Part shown: positions 1-7,179 of the stretch, piece by piece
Numbering within the stretch: the first letter of the stretch is position 1
Layout: every line of letters starts with the position of its first letter
NCBI GenBank assembly: GCA_022510485.1
Contig: JAFLTI010000001.1
Coordinates: forward strand, 32,068 to 96,067
Direction: 5' to 3'
DNA length: 64,000 nucleotides
Origin: Lentimicrobiaceae bacterium
Lineage (GTDB): Bacteria > Bacteroidota > Bacteroidia > Bacteroidales > P3
Notes under the pieces: model-generated
What the model was told of the DNA's origin: nothing
What the model saw: the letters and a program-made list of their open reading frames with translations, nothing else
The model's database searches: none
Made by a program: the position numbers and the translations under genes

Positions 1-250
1 TGGCTTATGCCGAAACGCAAAACTTTCAACGAAGCGAAGCGTAGTTAAAAGTACATAACCCAAGTAAGCTCCCTCGAAACCTGCTCCGCGCGCCTTGCAT
101 CTTACCGTTCTAACTGCTTTTTTCTCATTTCAGTCTTGAAGAAAACCAAGCTCCGCTTGGATTATGGCAAGACAGCGCCCCAAGCCACGTTTACGTGGCT
201 TATGCCGAAACGCAAAACTTTCAACGAAGCGAAGCGTAGTTAAAAGTACA
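1..250. repeat. 55-bp direct repeat, two copies 195 bp apart
   Basis: Positions 1-55 and 196-250 are identical (beginning TGGCTTATGCCGAAACGC and ending TTAAAAGTACA). Just before and into the second copy there is a hairpin: the arm AAGCCACGT at 182-190 pairs with ACGTGGCTT at 193-201. The equivalent left arm of the first copy would lie outside the window. No coding frame is apparent. Function unknown. Confidence 0.85.
62..106 (+). repeat. Dispersed repeat unit: two 15-bp blocks 15 bp apart
   Basis: AAGTAAGCTCCCTCG at 62-76 and GCCTTGCATCTTACC at 92-106 match 10768-10782 and 10798-10812 with one difference each. The intervening 15 bp are largely different but have the same length. The same layout recurs at 10910-10954. 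This is a repeat family dispersed across at least 10 kb. Confidence 0.7.
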
Positions 251-281
251 GAAGCCAAACGTAGAATAATAAATATATTGG

Positions 282-337
282 CACTGCGTAAAAATACGAG
301 ATACACTGCGTAAAAATACGAGATGCACTGCGTAAAA
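282..337. repeat. 22-bp tandem repeat, about 2.5 copies
   Basis: The unit CACTGCGTAAAAATACGAGA plus two bases starts at 282 and 304, with a partial third copy at 326-337. The first two copies differ only in the last base. It lies in AT-rich non-coding DNA, with no spacers and no neighbouring cas genes. Confidence 0.8.
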
Positions 338-500
338 TGTAATTATATGTACAAACGGTCTGAATATCTAATAATTAAACTCACCCGACAAACCCCTTTT
401 CCTAATCATAAATTCCGTTAAGAATCTGTTGCTTACAGGGGAGTATATAGATACGACAGGCTTGGCGGAAAAGCAGGAGGTAAATCCATTCTAAAAAAAA

Positions 501-545
501 GAGCGGCAGAGAGTTCAATTCAGCAACTCTCTGCCGCTCTTTTTT
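501..545. terminator. Bidirectional intrinsic terminator
   Basis: A perfect 15-bp stem (501-515 pairs with 525-539) encloses a 9-nt loop and is followed by a T-run at 540-545. An A-run at 493-500 precedes it and becomes a T-run on the minus strand. It lies about 35 bp past the stop of the minus-strand gene at 581-1504 and is its likely terminator. Confidence 0.9.
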
Positions 546-580
546 CTTTTGAGCTTAGACCGGAGTGGAATCCGAATAAA

Positions 581-1504
581 CTAAGGGAGAACCACCACGC
601 GGAAGCCGAAATTGCTGTAGCGGTTGCCGGGGCTATCGTAGTTCCGATACGAAACACGGCAGCTGACAGCACCGCCGTACCAGCTGCCGCCACGCGACAC
701 GCGGTCCGAACCCGCGGAGGGACCCGTAGGATTGGTGGCGGAAGATGAACTATACGAACCGTATCTGTCCAAACACCATTCACTTACGTTGCCGCTCATA
801 TCGTATAATCCCAATTCATTCGACTCTTTCTGAGCCACCGGGTGGTTTAAACTGTTGCTGTTTCCCGTATACCACGCTACCTCGTTTATCGTATTGCTCC
901 CCGCATACTTCGTACCCTTGGAATATTTGCCCCCGCGCGCCGCATACTCCCATTGAGCCTCAGTGGGCAGCACATAGTTCCTGCCTGTCATTTCGCTCAA
1001 TTTTGCGCAGAACGCTTGCGCCTCTTCCCAGCTTACATAATACATCGGATAATTATCTCCTTTTCCATAAAGAGAAAACGAAGGGTTAGCTTTGTCTCGT
1101 TGTTGTTCCAAGGTCGTTCCCATCACCGCATACCACTGCGCCTGCGTAATCTCGGTCTCTCCCATATAAAACCCATCCAATGTTACCGTATGCACCGGCT
1201 TTTCTCTATCATACGCATCCGAACCCTGCTCTGAGGTAGCCCCCATAGAGAACGTGCCTCCCTCCACTTTCCGCATCTTTAACGTAACTCCGCCACCCAA
1301 GTCATCCGTAAAATACTCCTCCGTACCTTCATCGCCCCCTTCTCCTGCGTTGAGAAGAAAGTTGATACTGTCCATCTGCGCCACATCGCGCATATACACT
1401 ACCTGCCCCCCATAAAAAATCCGCATGGTACGGGAAGCCTGCTCCTGTGCCGTCGCCGCAAGGCAGATCATCGCTGCCGCCAAGGCAAAAATTATCCGTT
1501 TCAT
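581..1504 (-). CDS. Secreted SUMF1/formylglycine-generating-enzyme-fold protein
   Basis: The 307-aa product has a signal peptide (about residues 1-20, ending in ATAQ) and a SUMF1/FGE-sulfatase fold from about residue 75 to the end. Hallmarks are GGTFSMGA, a YPMYYVSWEEAQAFC stretch, LPTEAQWEYAARGG, GNVSEWCLD, SRGGSW and a terminal FGFRVV. True FGEs use two cysteines near the C-terminus. Here only one cysteine of that area remains (AVSCRVSYR), so formylglycine synthesis is unlikely. Many Bacteroidetes relatives are thought to be binding or scaffold proteins. It follows the T9SS cargo gene ending at 1524 by 19 bp, so the two are probably co-transcribed. It carries no T9SS sorting signal. Confidence 0.85.
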   Translation of the reverse strand: MKRIIFALAAAMICLAATAQEQASRTMRIFYGGQVVYMRDVAQMDSINFLLNAGEGGDEGTEEYFTDDLGGGVTLKMRKVEGGTFSMGATSEQGSDAYDREKPVHTVTLDGFYMGETEITQAQWYAVMGTTLEQQRDKANPSFSLYGKGDNYPMYYVSWEEAQAFCAKLSEMTGRNYVLPTEAQWEYAARGGKYSKGTKYAGSNTINEVAWYTGNSNSLNHPVAQKESNELGLYDMSGNVSEWCLDRYGSYSSSSATNPTGPSAGSDRVSRGGSWYGGAVSCRVSYRNYDSPGNRYSNFGFRVVVLP

Positions 1505-1523
1505 CTGTATTTCTGTTTATTTA

Positions 1524-2294
1524 TTATCGAATGATTACTTTTCTCGTTTCTTCCCCTTCGATGCTGCACACCTTAAGTATATATACCCCCGACGCCACGT
1601 TTCCGGCATGGAGCAGCATTTGATGCGCTCCCTGCGCGGAATTTTGAGTACGGAGCAGGCGTCCGCCCATATCCAACAATTCAGCGCGTTTTAGCTCGCA
1701 GGTACTTTCGATATGGATTTCACGACCTTGTACATATACGTTCAGCAAGTTCCGTTCTCCGCTTTCTATGCCCGTTTCTTTTACAAACTCCACTTCTACA
1801 TAAAGTCCCTCTGCGTGGAGTTCCTTATCCAAAACCACCCGCTGCTCGGTGGCGGCGGTTTCCTTATACACTTCGTTTATATACCAGCCGCGTATCTTAC
1901 TCCCTTGTGCCGGTTCCGCACGGAACACTACCGTATTGCCGGCTTCCACTTCTCCGCCCGAAAGTAGGGCTTGATTGGTTTCCAGCACAAACGCCGTAAG
2001 CGTACCGGTGCCGTTGCCGGTGGCGGCAAAACTTACAGGAACCCCAAACGCTTCATGGGGCTCACCAAACGTAATCTTGCGGATAGTTCCCAATTTAACC
2101 CTTACCGGTTCGTTCCTCCCGACAAACTGTAGGTTGTCGCCCGAAAATTCTATCCGGTTGAATTCCGTAAAGGCTGCCGTAATGATATTGCCGTCTCGCT
2201 GATGGAGGTTTATCGTTTCCGGCGGCGCACCTGCCCTTACTATCGGCACCACAAACATCGCCAATAGGAGGCAAAAAGATTTGAGTGTTTTCAT
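1524..2294 (-). CDS. Small T9SS cargo with one InlB-like repeat
   Basis: The 256-aa product has a signal peptide (about 1-21). A region up to about residue 85 contains EFNRIEFSG, of a type often seen at the start of Bacteroidales surface proteins. One InlB-B-like module follows at about 88-165, with the core pattern of GTGTL, SGGEVEAGNTVVFRAEP and GSKIRGWY. A type-A T9SS sorting domain covers about 180-256, with VASGVYILKV and a basic end. The module is the same class used about 20 times in each giant protein at 14915-38210, so this looks like a miniature version. It is the first gene of a two-gene unit with the SUMF1-fold gene. Exact TAnnTTTG boxes occur on the minus strand at 2328-2335 and 2348-2355, but neither has a clear -33 element. 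Confidence 0.75.
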   Translation of the reverse strand: MKTLKSFCLLLAMFVVPIVRAGAPPETINLHQRDGNIITAAFTEFNRIEFSGDNLQFVGRNEPVRVKLGTIRKITFGEPHEAFGVPVSFAATGNGTGTLTAFVLETNQALLSGGEVEAGNTVVFRAEPAQGSKIRGWYINEVYKETAATEQRVVLDKELHAEGLYVEVEFVKETGIESGERNLLNVYVQGREIHIESTCELKRAELLDMGGRLLRTQNSAQGAHQMLLHAGNVASGVYILKVCSIEGEETRKVIIR

Positions 2295-2394
2295 TATCCT
2301 TTTGTTTTTTAACTCATTACATCGCTACAAAAATAAATAGCATAATGCAAATATAATTTTTTTAGAATAAAATACGTTTTGCTTTCTAATATAT

Positions 2395-2504
2395 AAAATT
2401 TATATTATTATAATTTTCCAGTGCTTGAACATCCTTAAAAGACAGTATTTGCATATTGTCTTTTAGTTACCTTAACTGTCGCAAATTATAATAATATAAA
2501 TTTT
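2395..2504. repeat. Nested inverted repeat (22-bp arms, inner 13-bp hairpin)
   Basis: Arms at 2395-2416 and 2483-2504 are perfect reverse complements over 22 bp. Inside, 2436-2448 pairs with 2453-2465 around a TTGC loop with one mismatch. The 110-bp element could extrude as a cruciform or fold as RNA. It encodes nothing. A foldback/MITE-like element or a transcription barrier are both possible. Confidence 0.75.
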
Positions 2505-2518
2505 TATGATACACAAAA

Positions 2519-2611
2519 AAGTACAAGACACTCACTGCCACCGGCGATTTTGCCTACCGGCGTCCCGAAGACGGCATCTATGTAGTTCCTCTCGGCTGCC
2601 TCCGTTCATAG
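2519..2611 (+). pseudogene. Possible 3' remnant of an unidentified gene
   Basis: In the frame 2519-2611 the DNA reads 30 codons ending in TAG, including ATGDFAYRRPEDGIYVVPLG, with no start and an in-frame TGA at 2507-2509. The patch is clearly richer in G and C than the flanking AT-rich spacer and its translation looks protein-like. I do not recognise the family. It may be a leftover C-terminus from a deletion. Chance cannot be excluded for so short a piece. Confidence 0.3.
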
Positions 2612-2632
2612 CTCCGTGCAAGCGGGGCAGCC

Positions 2633-2744
2633 AGTCGAAAAAAGTGTCACAATGTGACAGTAATTTCGACTGAAAATTGGAACATATTGAAAAATAACTA
2701 TCTTTGTAGTCGAAAAAAGTGTCACACTGTGACAGTAATTTCGA
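2633..2744. repeat. Pair of 37-bp repeats, each with a 15-bp palindrome
   Basis: Positions 2633-2669 and 2708-2744 are the same 37-bp sequence with one base difference, starting 75 bp apart. Each contains TGTCACA-N-TGTGACA (2645-2659 and 2720-2734). The first copy also has outer arms AGTCGAAA/TTTCGACT. The one variable base is the centre of the palindrome. This is the expected look of a dimeric repressor site. The second copy covers the predicted transcription start of the ATPase gene. Confidence 0.8.
2676..2706 (+). promoter_or_regulatory. Bacteroidetes-type promoter of the ATPase gene
   Basis: ATTG at 2676-2679 is followed after exactly 19 bp by TATCTTTG at 2699-2706, matching the TTTG-N19-TAnnTTTG consensus. 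The box sits between the two palindromic repeats, so binding to both could loop or block the promoter. It places the transcription start near 2710, about 40 nt before the chosen ATG at 2753. Confidence 0.7.
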
Positions 2745-2752
2745 ATGAAGCA

Positions 2753-4003
2753 ATGATAGAGCGAAAAAAATATCTTGACGAACTCATCTCCCTGCAACAA
2801 AACGGCATGATTAAGGTAATAACGGGAATGCGGCGATGTGGAAAATCTTACCTGCTGTTTACATTATTTGCAGACTATCTTGAAAAAAGAGGTATTGCGC
2901 CTGACCATATCATTAAAATTGATTTAGAAAACTTCAAAAACAGGGAACTCCGTAATCCCGATAATCTTTATGCTCACATAGAGGCTCGGATTACCGATAC
3001 AGACACCTATTATATTCTTTTAGACGAGGTACAGTTGCTCGAATATTTTGAAGAAGTATTGAACGGGCTGCTGCATATTCCGAATGTGGATGTTTATGTA
3101 ACGGGAAGCAATGCAAAATTTTTATCGAAAGACATCATAACCGAATTTCGGGGAAGGGGCTTTGAAATCAAGATGCACCCTCTGCGCTTTGCCGAATATA
3201 TGTCTGTATACCAAGGTTCCGTACAAGCCGGTTTGAATGAATACCTGCTGTACGGTGGTCTGCCCCAAATCATCTCCTACCCCACCGAAGAACTCAAAAT
3301 CAGGTTCTTGCAAAACTTATTCACCGAAACCTATCTTCGGGATATCATAGACCGCTACAAGATTCAAAAAGATGATGATTTGGAGGAAATCATCAACATA
3401 CTGGCATCGGGGGTGGGTTCGCTGACCAATCCCAATAAATTGGCTAACACATTCAAAAGCAATAAAAAATCGGAAATTTCCTACGATACGGTTAAAGGTT
3501 ACGTAGATTACCTATGCGACTCTTTTCTGATAGAAAAAGCCACCCGGTATGATATCAAGGGAAAAACTTATATTAATACACCTTTCAAATACTATTTTAT
3601 GGATTTGGGCTTACGCAATGCCCGAATCAATTTCCGACAGACAGACCGAGGGCATCTGATGGAAAACTTAATCTATAATGAACTGCGTATCAGGGGATAT
3701 AATGTAGATGTGGGCGTAATGCCGGTAGTGGTAAGAAATGAAAACGGACAGCAACAGCGTTCTCAGCTTGAGGTTGATTTTGTTTGCAATGCCGGCAGCA
3801 GACGCTATTACATTCAATCGGCATACAGAATGGATACGGAGGAAAAAATGGCGCAGGAAAAAGCCTCCCTGCTAAAAGTGGATGACTCGTTTAAAAAAAT
3901 TATCATTCTTGGAGAGGAATCTCCTGTCATCAGAGACGAAAACGGCATCACCTCTATCAGCATCTATGATTTTCTACTGAAAGAGAACGCCTTGGAATTG
4001 TAA
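2753..4003 (+). CDS. AAA ATPase, DUF4143 family
   Basis: The start at ATG 2753 (MIERKKYLDELISL) gives 416 aa. The open frame runs further upstream, but that stretch is the repeat and promoter DNA. The Walker A motif is GMRRCGKSYLL near residues 25-35 and Walker B is YYILLDEVQLLEY near 90. The C-terminal DUF4143 domain has LEVDFVCNAG. The family (COG1373) has P-loop proteins of unclear role, sometimes found with toxin-antitoxin or defence genes. The DUF4143 part resembles a nuclease-like fold in some predictions; that is family knowledge, not something shown here. The gene stands alone with its own promoter, flanked by palindromic operators suggesting tight control. Confidence 0.85.
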   Translation: MIERKKYLDELISLQQNGMIKVITGMRRCGKSYLLFTLFADYLEKRGIAPDHIIKIDLENFKNRELRNPDNLYAHIEARITDTDTYYILLDEVQLLEYFEEVLNGLLHIPNVDVYVTGSNAKFLSKDIITEFRGRGFEIKMHPLRFAEYMSVYQGSVQAGLNEYLLYGGLPQIISYPTEELKIRFLQNLFTETYLRDIIDRYKIQKDDDLEEIINILASGVGSLTNPNKLANTFKSNKKSEISYDTVKGYVDYLCDSFLIEKATRYDIKGKTYINTPFKYYFMDLGLRNARINFRQTDRGHLMENLIYNELRIRGYNVDVGVMPVVVRNENGQQQRSQLEVDFVCNAGSRRYYIQSAYRMDTEEKMAQEKASLLKVDDSFKKIIILGEESPVIRDENGITSISIYDFLLKENALEL

Positions 4004-4026
4004 TGAACGGCTAAGAAGCGAAAAAA

Positions 4027-4057
4027 CTTGCATTTTAAAAAAAACGCACTACCTTTG
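4027..4057 (+). promoter_or_regulatory. Promoter of the efflux operon
   Basis: CTTG at 4027-4030, a 19-bp spacer and TACCTTTG at 4050-4057 match the Bacteroidetes promoter consensus. The predicted start near 4062 falls just before the inverted repeat at 4064-4091. The promoter would drive the tetR-tolC-adaptor-pump genes. Confidence 0.7.
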
Positions 4058-4063
4058 CGCCCC

Positions 4064-4091
4064 GGAAACGATTTATAAAAAAAACGTTTCC
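4064..4091. promoter_or_regulatory. Inverted repeat, candidate TetR operator
   Basis: GGAAACG (4064-4070) and CGTTTCC (4085-4091) are perfect 7-bp arms separated by 14 bp. They lie at the predicted transcription start and end 7 bp before the TetR start codon. An autoregulatory operator is the natural reading. A leader hairpin is the alternative. Confidence 0.5.
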
Positions 4092-4098
4092 TTGTTTT

Positions 4099-4743
4099 AT
4101 GAGTATCGAAAGAAAAGATTCACTGCCGTCTAACTCGCAAATGTTAGAGCAAATCTCGGATTTGTTCCTTAAATACGGTTTGCGCAGTACCTCTATGGAC
4201 GATATTTGCCGGCATCTGAATATTTCAAAGAAAACGCTTTACCAATACTTTGAAAATAAGGAGCAGTTGGTGGAGGAGGTTTTTATGATGCGGCACCGGA
4301 ATTTCGACTTTGAGGAAATCAAGAAGAAAATCCAGCCCGTATCTGCCATTCAGATACTTTTTGGCACAGTTGAACACTTTTTGCAGATGCAGCAAGGCTT
4401 GGTGCCTACCAATATGTTCGACCTCAAGAAATATCATCCAGCGGTGTTCGACAAGCTTAGCCAGCATTTTGAACTCTTTATCCAGCAGTTCTATTCGATG
4501 GTATTCAAAAAAGGTCAGGCGGAGGGCGTGTTCAGAACCGATATAGATACCGATATGCAGATTTGGCTTTTGGTGGAACAATTTTGCATACTTAGGGATC
4601 CTGAAAAACGGGACAACCTAAAATATCCTCTCGGGGATATTGTCTATACCGTTACCGAAAACGCTATCCGCAGCGTGGCAACCTCAAAAGGCATCGAAGA
4701 ATTAGACAAGTTTAAGAAATCGAAAAAACTGAATTTTAAATGA
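4099..4743 (+). CDS. TetR/AcrR-family regulator of the efflux operon
   Basis: The 214-aa product has an N-terminal TetR-type helix-turn-helix at about residues 15-65, with FLKYGLRSTSMDDICRHL and ISKKTLYQYFENKEQLV. The C-terminal all-alpha domain is variable, as expected of a ligand-binding and dimerisation domain. Its stop overlaps the TolC gene start (ATGA, 4740-4743), so it is translationally coupled to the efflux genes. By analogy with AcrR-type regulators it probably represses its own operon and releases DNA on binding a pump substrate. The inverted repeat at 4064-4091 is the likely site. Confidence 0.9.
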   Translation: MSIERKDSLPSNSQMLEQISDLFLKYGLRSTSMDDICRHLNISKKTLYQYFENKEQLVEEVFMMRHRNFDFEEIKKKIQPVSAIQILFGTVEHFLQMQQGLVPTNMFDLKKYHPAVFDKLSQHFELFIQQFYSMVFKKGQAEGVFRTDIDTDMQIWLLVEQFCILRDPEKRDNLKYPLGDIVYTVTENAIRSVATSKGIEELDKFKKSKKLNFK

Positions 4744-6074
4744 AAAGAAAAAAACTTCTTCTCTGTTTGACCGCGATTGGCGTGTGGTCCTTACCGCCCT
4801 TTTCGCGTGCACAGGAACAAGGCTCTTACCAAGGCGTTCCCGAAGAAGCCACCGACGCTCCCTTGCACCTTAGATTGGAGGATGCCGTTGACTTCGCTAT
4901 TGAAAACAACAAGACCCTGCAATCTTCTCAATTAGATATAGAGTTATATAAGAAAAAGGTGCTGGAAGCCGCTTCGGCAGGTATTCCTCAAATAAACGGA
5001 AACCTTGGCTATTCCACTTATTTTAGGCAGGAAATGGCGTTGGGCAATCTTCCGGGCGGTATTACGATGGACGACCAGTTGAATCTTGTAGCTTCCGTGC
5101 AGTGGAACTTTAGCGGACAGTGGATTGTAGGCATACAGACGTCTAAAATTGCCCGCACCTTGGCAGAACAACAGAGCGACATTACCGAACTGGATATAAA
5201 AGGTACGGTATATAATTCGTACTACACCATTTTGGTTTGCGAACATCTGCTCAATATTTTAGACGAGAATCTGCAAAATATGGAGGAAATTTTGCAGCAC
5301 ACGCAAAACCTCTACAATGCCGGAGTTTTGGAAATAAGCGACGTGGATCAGCTGCGCATTACCGTAGGGCAGCTCAAAAACTCCAAGCTCGCTATGGAAC
5401 GTACCGTAGATGTAAACTACAACCTTTTGCGCATACAGTTGGGCGTAAAGGCAGGCACGCCTTTGGTGCTTACCGAACCGCTCGAGCGTTTTCTCAAGGT
5501 GGAAGTGTTTGCCGAATGGGCGTTTAAGGATTTGGATGTTAACGAAAACCTGAGTTATCAGGCAACGCTCACACAGGAAAAGATACAGCAAAAATCGCTC
5601 ACTTCCGCCTATCTGGCTTGCGTTCCCACGCTCAGCGCGGGCTACAACTACCAGTATCAGATTATCAAGGGCGGCTTTATGAATATGCCGCATACGGCTA
5701 CCGTGAGCCTGAACGTGCCTATTTTCGGCGGTCTGCAACGGGCATCCAAGATAAGTCAGGCAAAGATTAGCCTGCAACAGACCCGGCTCAACAAGAGTCT
5801 TTTGGAAGACCAGCTGCACCTGCAGGAAGCCCAACACAAATACAACCTCCAGAACGCAACCGAAAATTTCAAGTTGCAGAAAGAAAACATGGAGGTGGCA
5901 AAAAGCGTTTTGGGGCATTACAAGGCTAAATACGAAGTGGGCGCGATTTCCAGTTTGGATCTGACCCAAGCCAACAACAATTACTTAGGAGCGGCAAACA
6001 ACTATACCTCCGCCTGCCTCGACTTGTTGCAGGCTCAGACCGAACTGCTCAAACTTTACAACGAACTTCCGTAA
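4740..6074 (+). CDS. TolC-family outer-membrane efflux protein
   Basis: The 444-aa product has a signal peptide (about 1-24, ending SRAQ) and two OEP repeats typical of TolC, rich in long amphipathic helices. It begins LHLRLEDAVDFAIENNKTLQ and the second half carries ISSLDLTQANNNYL. It should form the trimeric outer-membrane channel of the tripartite pump with the adaptor (6114) and the RND transporter (7180). Its start codon overlaps the TetR stop by 4 nt. Length and order fit a Bacteroidales efflux operon. Confidence 0.92.
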   Translation: MKRKKLLLCLTAIGVWSLPPFSRAQEQGSYQGVPEEATDAPLHLRLEDAVDFAIENNKTLQSSQLDIELYKKKVLEAASAGIPQINGNLGYSTYFRQEMALGNLPGGITMDDQLNLVASVQWNFSGQWIVGIQTSKIARTLAEQQSDITELDIKGTVYNSYYTILVCEHLLNILDENLQNMEEILQHTQNLYNAGVLEISDVDQLRITVGQLKNSKLAMERTVDVNYNLLRIQLGVKAGTPLVLTEPLERFLKVEVFAEWAFKDLDVNENLSYQATLTQEKIQQKSLTSAYLACVPTLSAGYNYQYQIIKGGFMNMPHTATVSLNVPIFGGLQRASKISQAKISLQQTRLNKSLLEDQLHLQEAQHKYNLQNATENFKLQKENMEVAKSVLGHYKAKYEVGAISSLDLTQANNNYLGAANNYTSACLDLLQAQTELLKLYNELP

Positions 6075-6113
6075 CAAACCATACATTCACTCACCCGAAA
6101 AATTAAAAATATC

Positions 6114-7151
6114 ATGATAAAGAAAACTTTGTTGGGAATTGCCGCCGTGATGCTCCTTGCTTCTTGCGGTTCCAAGAAAAACGAACAGACCGCACAAAAG
6201 GAAGAAATGAAAATCCCGGTTAAGGTGCAAAAATTAAGCAAGCAGAAAATATCCCGCACGCTCGATTATTCGGCGAACCTGCAAGCGTATGAGCAGGTGT
6301 TCTTTGCTCCTGCCACCGCCGGTCGTATTCAAAAAATATATGTGGAAGTGGGCGACCGGGTAAAGAAAGGTCAGCTTCTGGTGGAAATGGATAAGACCCA
6401 GTTGCTCCAGACCGAAGCCCAGTTTGAAAATATCAAGACCGAATACGACCGTGCCGTTAAGCTTAAAAAGACCAACAGTATCAGCCAGCAGGCATACGAC
6501 CAAGCGGTTACCCAATACGAGGTAACAAAAACCAACCTTGAGTTCTTGCGCGAAAACACGCGCATGGTGGCTCCTTTTGACGGAGTGATTACAGGCAAAT
6601 ACTTTGAAGACGGCGAAATGTACACCGGAGGGGCTTTCGGCGGGGCATCCAAACCTTCTATCATCGCCCTCGAAAAGATTCATCCGCTCAAGGCGTACGT
6701 AAATCTGTCGGAACAATACTTTTTGCAAGTAAAGGAAGGCACTAAGGTAAATCTTCGCTGTTCTATCTTTCCCGACCGCGTGTTTGGCGGTGAAGTAAAA
6801 ATCGTGTATCCCACAATTGACCCCGCTTCCCGTACTTTCTCGGTGGAGGTTCAGATACCTAACACCAAAGAGGAACTGCGTCCGGGTATGTACGCCACGC
6901 TTGAATTTGCCGTAAGCCAGAGCGAGGCTGTGGTGGCTCCTGCCATTGCCGTACTCAAGATGCAGGGTTCCAACGACCGTTACGCTTTTGTAAACCGCAA
7001 CGGCAAGGCAAAACGCATAAGCCTTACTATCGGCAAGCGTTTTGAAGACCAGCTGGAAATCATCAGCCCCGATATTCAGGAGGGCGACGAAATAGTGGTT
7101 GTAGGTCAAGGCAGGCTTGTAGACGGTTCTCCCCTGCAAATTCTGCAATAG
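6114..7151 (+). CDS. RND efflux periplasmic adaptor (MFP), lipoprotein
   Basis: The 345-aa product starts with a lipoprotein signal (LLASC lipobox, Cys at about residue 18), so it is probably anchored by lipid. The membrane-fusion core follows: a biotinyl-lipoyl half (YVEVGDRVKKGQLLVEMD), a helical hairpin, the second lipoyl half (MVAPFDGVITGKYFEDGE) and beta-barrel plus membrane-proximal domains with ELRPGMYATLEF. It bridges pump and TolC channel. It lies 39 bp after tolC and 28 bp before the pump gene. Confidence 0.93.
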   Translation: MIKKTLLGIAAVMLLASCGSKKNEQTAQKEEMKIPVKVQKLSKQKISRTLDYSANLQAYEQVFFAPATAGRIQKIYVEVGDRVKKGQLLVEMDKTQLLQTEAQFENIKTEYDRAVKLKKTNSISQQAYDQAVTQYEVTKTNLEFLRENTRMVAPFDGVITGKYFEDGEMYTGGAFGGASKPSIIALEKIHPLKAYVNLSEQYFLQVKEGTKVNLRCSIFPDRVFGGEVKIVYPTIDPASRTFSVEVQIPNTKEELRPGMYATLEFAVSQSEAVVAPAIAVLKMQGSNDRYAFVNRNGKAKRISLTIGKRFEDQLEIISPDIQEGDEIVVVGQGRLVDGSPLQILQ

Positions 7152-7179
7152 TTTCTTTCATCTCTAAAGACTAACAAGC

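Larger units (their letters stand above)
1..500. other. Non-coding, repeat-bearing intergenic stretch
   Basis: I see no credible gene here. The stretch holds a long direct repeat (1-55 and 196-250), a 45-bp dispersed repeat unit (62-106), two short hairpins (149-163 and 182-201) and a 22-bp tandem repeat (282-337). It ends in the terminator at 501-545. The first direct-repeat copy starts at the very first base, so the repeated unit probably continues to the left of the window. Confidence 0.7.
2295..2752. other. Intergenic region between divergent genes
   Basis: The left part is very AT-rich and carries candidate promoters for the minus-strand gene at 1524 and the nested inverted repeat at 2395-2504. 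A more GC-rich patch at about 2525-2632 contains a short coding remnant. The right end holds two palindrome-bearing repeats flanking a promoter for the ATPase gene. Each is listed separately. Confidence 0.7.

Noticed and set aside
581-1504. Active sulfatase-modifying FGE
   Set aside because: Only one of the two C-terminal catalytic cysteines is visible, and no sulfatase gene is nearby.
2654-2752. N-terminal extension of the ATPase from GTG 2654
   Set aside because: It translates the promoter and the second palindromic repeat. The family start is at MIERKKYLDE (2753).
6234-7148. 304-codon open frame on the minus strand
   Set aside because: It lies wholly within the adaptor gene on the other strand and has no family features; it is a codon-usage shadow.
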